A stretch of DNA of 64,000 bases from Sinorhizobium meliloti 4H41. Its GTDB lineage: Bacteria; Pseudomonadota; Alphaproteobacteria; Rhizobiales; Rhizobiaceae. Positions 17,315 through 25,522 of this stretch are shown here, piece by piece. The stretch's first letter is position 1, and each line of letters begins with the position of its first letter. A model generated the notes under the pieces. That model was not told the DNA's origin. It did no database searches and worked only from the letters and a program-made list of their open reading frames with translations. The stretch spans positions 124,001 to 188,000 of the forward strand of contig NZ_AQWP01000010.1 of assembly GCF_000375585.1 (NCBI RefSeq), read 5' to 3'. Made by a program: the position numbers and the translations under genes.

Positions 17315-18061
17315 TCAGCTCTTCGGCTCGACGCCGAACCATTTCTTATAGATTTCAGCGTAACGGCCATCGGCCTTCAACTTGGCGAGCGCCTCATTGA
17401 CCTTGGCGACGAGTTCGCTGCCTTTCGGGAAGCCGATGCCGTATTGGTGCGCCATCATCTGTTCGCCCACCGCCTTGACCTTGCCGCCGCCGGCAGTCGC
17501 CACGTAATAGAGGACGTTCGGCGTGTCGTGCATCGCGGCGTCGACGCGGCCGGTCTGCAGTTCGAGATAGGCGTTGTCGATGTTCGGGAACTGGCGAAGC
17601 TCGGTCTCCGTGAAGTTCTCCTTCGCATAGTCGGTGGCCGACGTGCCGGTCTTCACGGCCAGCGTCTTACCCTTGAGGTCCGACGAACCGGCAATGGCGC
17701 TGTCGGCGGGCACCATCAGCATGAATCCGCTGTCATAATAGCCATCAGAGAAGTCGATCACCTTCTTGCGTTCGTCCTTGATGGTGATGCCGGCGAGGGC
17801 GGCATCGACCTGCTTCGTCTGCAGCGCCGGGATGATGCCGTTGAAGTCCATCGGCTGCAGCGTGTAGGTAACCCCGATCTCGCTCGCGATCGCGTCCCAG
17901 AGATCGATGTCGAAACCGACATATTTCTCGCCCTGCTTGAACTCGAAAGGCACGAAGGCCGTGTCGGTGGCGACGACCAGGTCTTCGGCAGCTGCCGGGC
18001 CGGAAAGCGAGAGTGCCGCGGCGAAAAAGCCCGCGGAGATGTGGCGAAGTCTGTTTCTCAT
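17315..18061 (-). CDS. Polar amino acid ABC transporter substrate-binding protein (GlnH-like)
   Basis: Periplasmic binding protein of 248 residues. A Sec signal peptide ([20 protein letters not shown]) ends near residue 25 after PAAA. The mature protein has the family signature [15 protein letters not shown] near residue 48, and later [13 protein letters not shown] chose the ATG at 18059-18061 because it gives a normal signal peptide; an earlier in-frame start does not. It is first in the operon with the permease, ATPase, C45 hydrolase and RpiR genes. The ligand may be an acylated or unusual amino acid, judged from the hydrolase. Confidence 0.9.
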   Translation of the reverse strand: MRNRLRHISAGFFAAALSLSGPAAAEDLVVATDTAFVPFEFKQGEKYVGFDIDLWDAIASEIGVTYTLQPMDFNGIIPALQTKQVDAALAGITIKDERKKVIDFSDGYYDSGFMLMVPADSAIAGSSDLKGKTLAVKTGTSATDYAKENFTETELRQFPNIDNAYLELQTGRVDAAMHDTPNVLYYVATAGGGKVKAVGEQMMAHQYGIGFPKGSELVAKVNEALAKLKADGRYAEIYKKWFGVEPKS

Positions 18062-18242
18062 GGTGGCGTTCCCCTGTTTTGCATTCGGGCATCCAGCGTT
18101 TGCAGCCGGGCCCAATGCGCAAATATAGAATGCTTTTTATGTTTTGTCGCCACGAAAATTTGCATTATCCGGATCTGTTTAGCGTCACGGCTGAAAAATG
18201 CAGCGAATAGTGGCCTGTTGCGAGGTCTGTGAAAGCAGATGC

Positions 18243-18266
18243 CCCTCTGGCCTGCCGACCAGAGGG
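18243..18266 (-). terminator. Hairpin after the aminotransferase gene
   Basis: CCCTCTGG and CCAGAGGG form a perfect 8-bp stem with an 8-nt loop, beginning 32 nt after the aminotransferase stop. The T-tract is poor. The 236-bp gap 18062-18297 also holds the promoter region of the binding-protein operon, in which I could not settle a -35/-10 pair. Confidence 0.45.
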
Positions 18267-18297
18267 CGCATTAATCTATAGCTCTGGTCCGCTTGCC

Positions 18298-19641
18298 CTA
18301 ACCGGCAGCTTCAGTGAGCGAGGCAATGGCCGCATCCACGGCATCGCCCAGGCGCTCCACGATCTGGTCGACATCTTCCCGTCCAAGGATGAAGGGGGGC
18401 GCCAGGAGGACATGATCGCCGCGTTGCCCGTCGATCGTGCCGCCCATCGGATAGACCATCAGGCCCCGTGCCATGGCTTCCTTCTTGATCCGGGCATTGA
18501 GCTTCAGGCCAGGATCGAAGGGGGACTTCGTCGTCCTGTCGGCGACAAGCTCGACGGCACGGAAGAGCCCGCGGCCGCGAATGTCGCCGACGTGATGGTG
18601 ATTGCCGAGCCGCTCGACCAGGCATCTTTCGAGATAGTCGCCCATCGATACGACGTTCTCGAGCAGCCCGTCGCGGCGGATGACGTCCTGCACGGCAAGG
18701 CCGGCCGCCGCGGCCATCGGATGGCCCATATAGGTATGGCCGTGCTGGAAGAAGCCCGACCCCTCGGCAAATGCCCGGAAGATTGCGGAGGACAGCAGAA
18801 CCGCGCCGACCGGCTGATAGCCGCCGCCGAGCCCCTTGGCGATGGTCATGAGATCCGGGATGACGCCGTCCTGTTCGCAGGCATGCAGAGTCCCGGTCCG
18901 GCCCATGCCGCACATCACTTCGTCGAGGATCAGCAGCACTCCGTATTTGTCGCAGATCGCCCGAACGCGCTTCAAATAGTCCGCGACGGGGGGCACCGCA
19001 CCGGCCGTGGCGCCCACCACCGTCTCGGCGACGAAGGCGATCACCTGATCGGAGCCCAGGTCGAGGATCTTGGCCTCGAGTTGGGCCGCGGCACGCGCGG
19101 CATAGTCCGCATCGCTCTCGCCCGCTTGCTGCAGCCGATAGGCGAAGCATGGATCGATGTGGTGGGTTTCGACGAGCAACGGCCGGAATTGAGCGCGCCG
19201 CCACTCGTTGCCCCCGGCCGCCAATGCGCCAAGCGTATTGCCGTGATAGCTTTGGCGCCGGGCGATGATGTGGCGGCGTTGCGGCTCGCCCTTCTCCACG
19301 AAGTACTGCCGAGCCATCTTCAGCGCCGCCTCGACGGCTTCCGATCCACCGCTCACCAGGTAGACGTGATCGAGCCCGTCAGGTGCATCGGCAACAAGCC
19401 GGTCGGCAAGCCGTTCCGCCGCCTCGGTGGTGAAGAAGCCGGTATGGGCATAGGCCATACGGTCGAGCTGCGCATGGAGGGCGGCGAGCACATCCGGATG
19501 AGCGTGACCGAGGCAGGAGACGGCGGCTCCCCCGGAGGCGTCGATATAGGCCTTGCCCTCGGCATCGAAGAGCCGGATGCCTTCGCCGCGGACGGCGACC
19601 GGCAGTTTCGCATGAATGGCGCGGTGGAGAAGATGGGTCAT
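18298..19641 (-). CDS. Class III PLP-dependent aminotransferase
   Basis: Cytoplasmic aminotransferase of 447 residues. Class III features are visible: VSGGSEAVEAALKMARQY near residue 97 (phosphate contact), LILDEVMCGMGRTG (PLP-stacking Asp) and TIAKGLGGGYQPVGA with the Schiff-base lysine near residue 270. The relatives transfer the omega-amino group of polyamines, beta-alanine, GABA and similar compounds to pyruvate or 2-oxoglutarate. Its ATG overlaps the stop of the RpiR gene, so the two are coupled. The divergent beta-keto acid cleavage enzyme suggests that the ketone product is then cleaved with acetyl-CoA. Confidence 0.9.
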   Translation of the reverse strand: MTHLLHRAIHAKLPVAVRGEGIRLFDAEGKAYIDASGGAAVSCLGHAHPDVLAALHAQLDRMAYAHTGFFTTEAAERLADRLVADAPDGLDHVYLVSGGSEAVEAALKMARQYFVEKGEPQRRHIIARRQSYHGNTLGALAAGGNEWRRAQFRPLLVETHHIDPCFAYRLQQAGESDADYAARAAAQLEAKILDLGSDQVIAFVAETVVGATAGAVPPVADYLKRVRAICDKYGVLLILDEVMCGMGRTGTLHACEQDGVIPDLMTIAKGLGGGYQPVGAVLLSSAIFRAFAEGSGFFQHGHTYMGHPMAAAAGLAVQDVIRRDGLLENVVSMGDYLERCLVERLGNHHHVGDIRGRGLFRAVELVADRTTKSPFDPGLKLNARIKKEAMARGLMVYPMGGTIDGQRGDHVLLAPPFILGREDVDQIVERLGDAVDAAIASLTEAAG

Positions 19642-20528
19642 GGCGCTCTCTTGGAGTTGCGGGATTGGAGATGGGTGTTCAGCGCCGCGAGCTGTCCGTC
19701 GAAGCGCTTCAGAGCCGCGAGCGTGGCTTCGCCGCCCCGGCCTGCGATAAGCGCGCCGAGCACTTCGGCGACGGCGAAGGCCGGCGACATGGCGTGCAGG
19801 AAGGAAGGACTTTCGGTCGGCACCACGATGATCGTCTCGGCGATCTGCGCAAGCGGCGCCACTTCGCTGTCGGTCACCGCGACGACCGGTACGCCGTTGT
19901 CCCGAGCATATTCGGCAAGTTCGATCGTCGCCCGTGTATAGGGAAGAACGCTGGCCACGAGCAGCACGTCTGCACTCGTGGCACGGGCGACGGCATCCGC
20001 GCCGGTGCCGCCGATGCCCTCCAGCATCACGGATTTTTCGCCGACCAGCGAGAGGATATAGTGGAACTGCCAGGCGACCGCGTGGCTCGAGCGCAGCCCG
20101 AGGCAATAGACCCGCCGGGCATCGGCAATCCGCGTTGCCGCTGCAACGATGCGATCAAGCACCGCCGGTTCTGCGAGCCGCGAAATCTGCGTCCCGATGG
20201 CGCTCAGCATATCGGCTGCGAGCGCATGGTCGCCCCTGAGCTTCTGGCTTCGGGCCTGCTCGCCGGCCTTTCCGGCAAATCCTGCATCACCCTCCCGCAG
20301 CGCCTCGGCATAGCGTTCGCGGATGGCATCGTAACCATCGAAACCGAGCTGCTTGGCAAGGCGGGTCATCGTCGCGGGCTGTACCCCCGCCTGGCGCGCC
20401 TGCTCGCGCATGGAGAGAAGAGCGACGTCGCGGGGATGGTCGACGATATAGCGGGCCGCCGTCCGCAATTGCGACGAAAGCCCGTCGAATGCAGTGATGA
20501 TCGCGTCGCTGAGCGGCCCCTTGTCCAT
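19638..20528 (-). CDS. RpiR/MurR-family transcriptional regulator
   Basis: Regulator of 296 residues. The N-terminal HTH_6 domain contains LSMREQARQAGVQPATMTRL; the C-terminal SIS domain contains VYCLGLRSSHAVAWQFHYIL and ADVLLVASVLPYTRATIELA. It resembles the regulator at 13801-14727 along its length, so the two may have arisen by duplication. It is divergent from the BKACE gene and overlaps the aminotransferase gene, the natural targets. Confidence 0.88.
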   Translation of the reverse strand: MDKGPLSDAIITAFDGLSSQLRTAARYIVDHPRDVALLSMREQARQAGVQPATMTRLAKQLGFDGYDAIRERYAEALREGDAGFAGKAGEQARSQKLRGDHALAADMLSAIGTQISRLAEPAVLDRIVAAATRIADARRVYCLGLRSSHAVAWQFHYILSLVGEKSVMLEGIGGTGADAVARATSADVLLVASVLPYTRATIELAEYARDNGVPVVAVTDSEVAPLAQIAETIIVVPTESPSFLHAMSPAFAVAEVLGALIAGRGGEATLAALKRFDGQLAALNTHLQSRNSKRAP

Positions 20529-20568
20529 GCTTCATTTAACAACGATCCCATGACCATTGCAACGAATG

Positions 20569-20598
20569 TTTCAGTGTGCAATTTTATGATTGCTGAAA
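20569..20598. promoter_or_regulatory. Imperfect inverted repeat, candidate RpiR operator
   Basis: TTTCAGTGTGCAAT faces ATTGCTGAAA in the 92-bp divergent gap: arms TTTCAG-(TGT)-GCAAT and ATTGC-TGAAA with a 3-nt bulge. The placement suits dual control of the flanking genes. No consensus was available to me for comparison. Confidence 0.3.
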
Positions 20599-20620
20599 AT
20601 CATAGCTCGATGGTGCCCAC

Positions 20621-21481
20621 ATGAACGCTGGCGATGCTTTGCAGGGGATTTCGATCGCGGTCGCGCCGAATGGCGGGCGCCGGACGAAGGCCGACCATCC
20701 CGCCATACCCCTGACCCCGGAAGAACTCGCGCTTACCGCACGCGACTGCCTCGATGCCGGCGCGGCGATGATCCACGTTCACGTGCGCAAGGAGGACGGA
20801 AGCCATCTTCTCGATGCCGACGCCTACCGCGCCGCGATCGCAGCGATCCGGGCTGCCGTGGGCGATCGCATGGTGATTCAGATCACCAGCGAGGCGCTGG
20901 GCATCTACTCGCCGGCCGAGCAGATCGCAGTCGTCAAGGCGGTCCGGCCCGAGGCCGTGTCTCTGGCGCTCAGAGAACTGGTCCCGGACGAAACGCACGA
21001 GGCTGCCTTTGCGGATCTTCTGTCGTGGGCTGCCCGGGAGAAGGTTTCGCCGCAGATCATCCTCTACGATCCGGAGGAGGCGGTGCGATTGGACGGCATG
21101 CGGCGACGAGGTCTGCTTTCCCGCGACGATATTCCCGTGCTTTACGTACTCGGTCGTTATACGCCGGCGCAAAGATCCCTCCCCCGTGATCTGCTGCCCT
21201 TTCTGGCGCCGGGCATGCCCGCCTACACCCATTGGAGCGTCTGCGCCTTCGGACGCCACGAGGCGGCCTGCGTCACAGCCGCAGCGCTCCTCGGCGGCCA
21301 TGTCCGCGTCGGCTTCGAAAACAATCTCTGGCTTCCGGAAGGAACGGCCGCCGGCTCCAACGCCGACCTCGTCCGCACGGTTGCAGCTGCGCTTCTGCCG
21401 CTGTCGGTCCCGTTGCTCCAGGGGCCGGCGCTCGCACAGATGCTTACCCGTATCGGTTCTGCGGGCCTGCCGAAAGGCTGA
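20621..21481 (+). CDS. Beta-keto acid cleavage enzyme (BKACE, DUF849)
   Basis: Predicted TIM-barrel enzyme of 286 residues. The family condenses a beta-keto acid with acetyl-CoA to give acetoacetate and a new CoA ester; Kce of lysine fermentation is the founding member. The metal-binding HVHVRKEDGSHLLD stretch (near residue 49) and the GHVRVGFENNLWLPEG stretch at the C-terminal side are typical. It is divergent from an RpiR-aminotransferase pair. The keto substrate is probably made by that aminotransferase, but I cannot name it. Confidence 0.88.
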   Translation: MNAGDALQGISIAVAPNGGRRTKADHPAIPLTPEELALTARDCLDAGAAMIHVHVRKEDGSHLLDADAYRAAIAAIRAAVGDRMVIQITSEALGIYSPAEQIAVVKAVRPEAVSLALRELVPDETHEAAFADLLSWAAREKVSPQIILYDPEEAVRLDGMRRRGLLSRDDIPVLYVLGRYTPAQRSLPRDLLPFLAPGMPAYTHWSVCAFGRHEAACVTAAALLGGHVRVGFENNLWLPEGTAAGSNADLVRTVAAALLPLSVPLLQGPALAQMLTRIGSAGLPKG

Positions 21482-21511
21482 CGCGCGCCCATTTTCCGTC
21501 GCCCGCCTTTT

Positions 21512-21536
21512 GGAACCGGTGAACGCCGGTTTCGTT
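21512..21536 (+). promoter_or_regulatory. Candidate RpoE2/EcfG (general stress) promoter
   Basis: GGAAC at 21512-21516, 18 bases, then TT at 21535-21536 within CGTT. This matches the S. meliloti RpoE2 consensus GGAAC-N18/19-TT. It drives toward the small gene at 21662. The same bases contain an AACCGG/CCGGTT hairpin that could instead help end BKACE transcription. The remaining 125 bases up to the gene hold nothing clear. Confidence 0.6.
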
Positions 21537-21661
21537 CTCCCATGATGACAGCGCCTCGCGCCTTGTCCGGCGCGCAAGGGCGCCTGTAACACTTGGAGTG
21601 CTGCTTGCTTTCATCCTGATCGCCGGATTTACGGAAGCATGCAGCCGTATGGGAGTGCACC

Positions 21662-21847
21662 ATGTTGACCCATGAAGATCGCAACATGCCCGAAAGGCGC
21701 GCCACAGCGGCATTTCCGATAGGCCTCATACTGCTCGCGATATGCGCCATCTTCGCCTATCTGGCGATCGGCGGCGCCATGTTGGAAGGTGAAACCGAAA
21801 CGGTCGTCTACACACCGCCGATCGCCGACGCGCCGGCACCTCAATGA
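21662..21847 (+). CDS. Small single-span membrane protein
   Basis: Protein of 61 residues with one hydrophobic segment at about residues 18-39 (AAFPIGLILLAICAIFAYLA) and an acidic, proline-containing C-terminus. GGGAG lies just before the ATG. Its composition and codon use are normal for the region. It follows a general-stress-type promoter and is first of three very small genes. I do not recognise a family. The membrane location is a prediction. Confidence 0.6.
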   Translation: MLTHEDRNMPERRATAAFPIGLILLAICAIFAYLAIGGAMLEGETETVVYTPPIADAPAPQ

Positions 21848-21861
21848 GAGGGAGACCTTCA

Positions 21862-22044
21862 ATGACGCCCGATCCTATCGGTCCCGGCCCCGGGCCGGGA
21901 ATAATTCCGCCGAACCCGGTTCCGCCACTCGGCATTCCCGATCCGCCGCCAAACGAGCCCGAGCCCGATAAGGGGCCCGAGGACGACACGCAGAATCCGC
22001 CCGACGAAAAGGAGCCGCCTCGGACCGACGTGCTTCCCCGGTGA
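21862..22044 (+). CDS. Small proline-rich hypothetical protein
   Basis: Protein of 60 residues, about one third proline, with many Gly, Asp and Glu. It starts PDPIGPGPGPG and continues with PPNPVPP and PDEKEPP blocks. No signal or membrane segment is seen and it is probably disordered. I chose the ATG at 21862, which has GGGAGA seven bases upstream; an upstream in-frame ATG at 21844 overlaps the previous gene. It could be an artefact of GC-rich sequence, but the ribosome site and position between two other small genes favour a real gene. Confidence 0.45.
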   Translation: MTPDPIGPGPGPGIIPPNPVPPLGIPDPPPNEPEPDKGPEDDTQNPPDEKEPPRTDVLPR

Positions 22045-22102
22045 GGCTTGACTTTCAGGAACGGCGATGAGAACATACCATGAACATTCTGGAGAGTCTC
22101 TC

Positions 22103-22288
22103 ATGACCCATGCAGAGGAAGTGATCGAGCGCGCTATGGCCGCCGTCGCCCAGGCAAGACGCCGGCGGGAGCGCGAACAGGAGTGGCGCAGAAAAACCTT
22201 CGGACGGATTCAGGTCGGTATACCGCTCCCGCCCCTCAAGCGCGGCGTGCAGCTTTCGCTGCAGCTTGACCGTCCCGGTACGCAGTGA
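22103..22288 (+). CDS. Small basic hypothetical protein
   Basis: Protein of 61 residues. Residues 1-40 look like one charged helix (HAEEVIERAMAAVAQARRRR), rich in Arg and Glu, followed by a short C-terminal part with alternating hydrophobic residues. GGAGAG precedes the ATG at 22103. It is third in the trio behind the stress-type promoter. I recognise no family. Confidence 0.5.
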   Translation: MTHAEEVIERAMAAVAQARRRREREQEWRRKTFGRIQVGIPLPPLKRGVQLSLQLDRPGTQ

Positions 22289-22360
22289 AGCCCGAAGCCG
22301 ATCGGCTCATTCCGACAGGGCGACGAGGAAAACCGTAGCACGATTTTCCTCGCGATCGCC

Positions 22361-23569
22361 TCAGGCGGCAGCCAGTTCCGGCCGTTCCCTGGGGAAGGGC
22401 TTGAAGGTCAGTGCGATCAGGAAAGCACCGATGCCGAGACCCCAGGCGCCGATATAGAGCCAGCCGTAGCTGGCAAAAACGTCGTAGATCACCCCCCCGG
22501 CAACCGGGCCGATCGCCATGCCGAGACTGCCGGCCATTGCCGTGCCGCCGATGACGGTGCCCATCATGCGCAGCGGGAAATTCTCGCGGGCGATCACGGC
22601 GTAAAGCGGCATGACGCCTGCATAGATGAAGCCGAACACTGCAGCCACCGCGTAGAAGGCGCCGAGGTCGCGCACGAAGAAATAGGCGAGCGCACCGAAG
22701 GCCTGCAGCAGCAGTCCCGATACCAGAATGCGCTTGGCGCCGTAGCGGTCTCCGAGGATGCCGAAGGCGACACGGCCGCCCATTCCCGCCAGACCCTCGA
22801 GGCTGTAGATGGAAACAGCGGCCATCATCGGGATCCCGCAGCTCACGGCGTAGCTCACGGTGTGAAAAATCGGGCCCGAATGAGTGGCGCAGCAAAAGAA
22901 GTTCGTCAGCAGCAATATGACGAATTGCGGCGACCTCAGCGCCTGTCCAAGGGACATGTCCGGCTGCCCGTCACTTGCAGAGACGGCATTCGGACCTTCG
23001 AGGACAGGCGGGCGGCGCAGGAGCAACGCAGCCGGAATCATCGTGACGGCGGCAAGGGCGGCTATGATCTGCAGCGATGTCCGCCAGTCGTAGATCGTAA
23101 CCAGCCACCCGGCCAGCGGCGACATGGTCATGGGCGCCATTCCCATGCCGGCCGATACAAGAGATACGGCAAGGCTGCGATGCGTATCGAACCAGCCTGT
23201 CACGCAAGCCATCATCGGCGCGAATATCGCCGCGCAGGCACCTCCGACGATCACCCCGAAGAGGAGTTGGAATGCGATCAGCGATGGCGCAAGGCTGGAA
23301 AGCGCAAGGCTCGCCGCAAGGAGCGCGGACCCGACCAGCACGACCGGGCGCGGCCCCCAGCGGTCCGAAGCGCTCCCCCAGACCATACTTGCCAGGGCCA
23401 TCGCGATGAAACCCACCGTCATGGCACTCGATATGCCGGTCACGGACCATCCGGTATCCCGCGAGATGGGCACAAGGAAAACCGGCAATGAAAACATGGC
23501 ACCGATTGCAATGCAGCCGAGCAGGCCGCCGGCAGCAACGATCACCCATCGATAATGCGCATCGATCAT
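22361..23569 (-). CDS. Major facilitator superfamily transporter
   Basis: Inner-membrane transporter of 402 residues with 12 predicted segments. The loop between segments 2 and 3 reads GSASDRWGPRPVVL, the MFS A-motif equivalent, and a second copy appears as GILGDRYGAKRILV. The layout resembles the oxalate/formate or monocarboxylate antiporter branch. I chose ATG at 23567-23569, which has GGAG nine bases upstream; an ATG at 23605 adds 12 unlikely residues. It stands alone, and the substrate is unknown. Confidence 0.85.
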   Translation of the reverse strand: MIDAHYRWVIVAAGGLLGCIAIGAMFSLPVFLVPISRDTGWSVTGISSAMTVGFIAMALASMVWGSASDRWGPRPVVLVGSALLAASLALSSLAPSLIAFQLLFGVIVGGACAAIFAPMMACVTGWFDTHRSLAVSLVSAGMGMAPMTMSPLAGWLVTIYDWRTSLQIIAALAAVTMIPAALLLRRPPVLEGPNAVSASDGQPDMSLGQALRSPQFVILLLTNFFCCATHSGPIFHTVSYAVSCGIPMMAAVSIYSLEGLAGMGGRVAFGILGDRYGAKRILVSGLLLQAFGALAYFFVRDLGAFYAVAAVFGFIYAGVMPLYAVIARENFPLRMMGTVIGGTAMAGSLGMAIGPVAGGVIYDVFASYGWLYIGAWGLGIGAFLIALTFKPFPRERPELAAA

Positions 23570-23788
23570 TCTCGTGTCTCCGCTCAGGGCAGTCCGGCGC
23601 GGCATTCATTGTCAGTCCACGCCCGGATTGCCGATCAAATCAAGGGCATTCTCCCGTTCGCGGCTGTGCCGCGCATACGATAGGACGAACGGCGCCTAAA
23701 GGCGCCGACATGGGGGTGGAAAATTTTCAGGCTGCATTGCGCTGGATGCGGTTGAACCATGTGGCCCTCAGCGGAATTCCCGAAGCCC

Positions 23789-23920
23789 CCTCTCCCCGCA
23801 GGCGGGGCGAAGGGACTCGCGGCAAGGTCCAGACCGAAGAGGATGCGAGGAGCGGCCCGCTTGTTCCGTCTCCCCGTTAAACGAAGAGGAGGTGCCGGCA
23901 GGCGGATGAGGGACGGAGGC
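23789..23920. repeat. Degenerate rhizobial intergenic repeat (RIME-like)
   Basis: The 325-bp gap between the MFS and OsmC genes has no gene. Its middle carries a CCCCGC-AG-GCGGGG hairpin (23794-23807) inside CCCCCTCTCCCC...GGCGAAGGG. Its end reads GAGGAGGTGCCGGCAGGCGG, then ATGAGGG. These blocks resemble the palindromic mosaic repeats scattered between genes in rhizobia. The identification is from memory of such sequences. Confidence 0.5.
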
Positions 23921-23926
23921 GCCCGA

Positions 23927-24358
23927 TCAGGCCACCGTGTTCGACGTGTCGACGACCTCGAAATCATGCGTGATGGTCGCCGTCTTTGCGAGCATCGCGG
24001 ATGCGGAGCAGTATTTCTCGATGGAGAGGGCCACCGCGCGCTCGACCTTCTTGGCGGCCAGACCACGGCCCTTGACGATGAAATGCATGTGGATGCGGGT
24101 GAATACGCGCGGGTCCTGATCCGCCCGATCGGCATCCATCTCGACTACGCAATCTTCGACGGCCTCGCGGCCCTTCTCGAGGATGTGGACGACATCGAAA
24201 GCCGAGCAGCCGCCGGTGCCGATAAGCACCATTTCCATGGGGCTCGGCCCCGGTGTCGGGCTATCCGGGCCGGCGGCCGTGCCGAGCACGACCTTGTGGC
24301 CGCTTCCGGATTCTCCGACGAAAGTCCTGCCTTCGACCCATTTGATGCGTGCCTTCAT
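23927..24358 (-). CDS. OsmC/Ohr-family protein (YhfA-like)
   Basis: Small cytoplasmic protein of 143 residues. The two family cysteines are present, in TGGCSAFDVV (about residue 50) and in EKYCSASAM (about residue 117). OsmC-type proteins use them to reduce organic hydroperoxides with a dithiol donor. The YhfA-like branch is less well characterised. A clear ribosome site (AAGGAGAATCGG) precedes the ATG. It lies 84 bp beyond hypY on the same strand and might be the end of that operon or an independent gene. Confidence 0.85.
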   Translation of the reverse strand: MKARIKWVEGRTFVGESGSGHKVVLGTAAGPDSPTPGPSPMEMVLIGTGGCSAFDVVHILEKGREAVEDCVVEMDADRADQDPRVFTRIHMHFIVKGRGLAAKKVERAVALSIEKYCSASAMLAKTATITHDFEVVDTSNTVA

Positions 24359-24442
24359 CCGATTCTCCTTCCTGTCGCGATGCGTTCATCTTCGTTCCAA
24401 TGACGCAAAACGCTCCCGATTTCCACCCACGCGCCAATCCGC

Positions 24443-25471
24443 TCAGCGCGCACCCCAGGTGTCGGTCAGCCGGTAGCCCTCGGGCCACGGGTCCGACGGG
24501 TCGAGCATGTGCTGATGGGTGCCGGTAATCCAGGCGCGGCCCGAGATTTCCGGCAGCACGGCCGGCCGGCCGCCGACTTCGGTGGTGCCAAGGATGCGGC
24601 CGGAGAAGGTGGAGCCGATCAGCGAAACCGCCGTCAGCCGGTCCGAGAGCCCCATCTGCCCTCGGGCATGCAGCACAGCCATGCGTGCCGAGAGCGCCGT
24701 GCCGGTCGGAGAGCGGTCGACCTTGCCCGGCTGGATCGCGACCGCAGCACCCGCCCGCAGGCCTTCCGCGGTACGTTCCACGGGGCCGGCAAAGAGGCAG
24801 AAGGAGAAATGCCGCCAGTCGGGGTTTTCCGGATGATGGAAACCGAACTGGGCATTTGCCGCGTTGGTGATCCTGACGCCAAGCCGGGCGATGTCGTGCG
24901 CCTCGTCCGGCTTCAGGGCGAAGCCCATTGCGGCAGCATCCACGATTACGAAGCTATCGCCGCCATAGGCGGTGTCGACTGTGAGGGTCCCGAGCCCCTC
25001 GAGCTCCAGCTTCGCGTCCAGCCGCTCGGCAAAGCTCGGCAGGTTCTCGACGAAGATGCGTTCGGCCTTGCCGTCACGGCACTCCGCGCGCACGCGAACG
25101 AGACCGCCGGGCGCCTCGAGCGTGATCTCCGTCACCGGCTCCTTCATCGGCAGGATGCCGCTGTCGAGCAGCACGGTGGAGACGCAGATCGAGTTGGAGC
25201 CGGACATGGGCGGCGTATCTTCCGGCTCCATGATGACGAAGGCGGCATCCGCGTCCGGATGCTTCGGCGGCACCAGGAGATTGACATGGCGGAAGACGCC
25301 GCCGCGCGGCTCGTTCAGGACGAAGTTGCGCAGGGTCTGATCGCGGGCGATCCAGCGGCTCTGTTCCCAGATCGTGTCGCCCGGCGGAGGTGCGACACCG
25401 CCGACGATCACGTCGCCCACTTCGCCCTCGGCATGGGCGGAAATGACATGAATGGTCTTGGTGCTGCGCAT
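24443..25471 (-). CDS. hypY: Proline racemase superfamily protein, Ser/Thr variant (hydroxyproline dehydratase-like)
   Basis: Cytoplasmic protein of 342 residues, in the position of hypY in the S. meliloti hyp operon. The superfamily uses two residues facing the substrate: Cys/Cys in racemases and epimerases, Cys/Thr in trans-3-hydroxy-L-proline dehydratases. Here the first motif is MSGSNS with Ser90 and the second is DRSPTGT with Thr256, so neither thiol is present. Dehydration of a 3-hydroxyproline is the most likely activity; the pyrroline-2-carboxylate formed could be reduced by HypS. GAGGAG precedes the ATG. The symbol rests on gene order. Confidence 0.78.
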   Translation of the reverse strand: MRSTKTIHVISAHAEGEVGDVIVGGVAPPPGDTIWEQSRWIARDQTLRNFVLNEPRGGVFRHVNLLVPPKHPDADAAFVIMEPEDTPPMSGSNSICVSTVLLDSGILPMKEPVTEITLEAPGGLVRVRAECRDGKAERIFVENLPSFAERLDAKLELEGLGTLTVDTAYGGDSFVIVDAAAMGFALKPDEAHDIARLGVRITNAANAQFGFHHPENPDWRHFSFCLFAGPVERTAEGLRAGAAVAIQPGKVDRSPTGTALSARMAVLHARGQMGLSDRLTAVSLIGSTFSGRILGTTEVGGRPAVLPEISGRAWITGTHQHMLDPSDPWPEGYRLTDTWGAR

Positions 25472-25522
25472 CGCGAACTCCTCGTTTCAAAAGCCAGCGC
25501 GGTTACGAACGTCCGCCGCGCT

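Noticed and set aside
18229-19941. Long plus-strand open frame opposite the aminotransferase
   Set aside because: Antisense to an obvious class III aminotransferase and RpiR gene; composition typical of a shadow frame.
24359-24442. GGAAC upstream of the OsmC gene
   Set aside because: The 18/19-base spacing to TT is not met, so it was not called a stress promoter.
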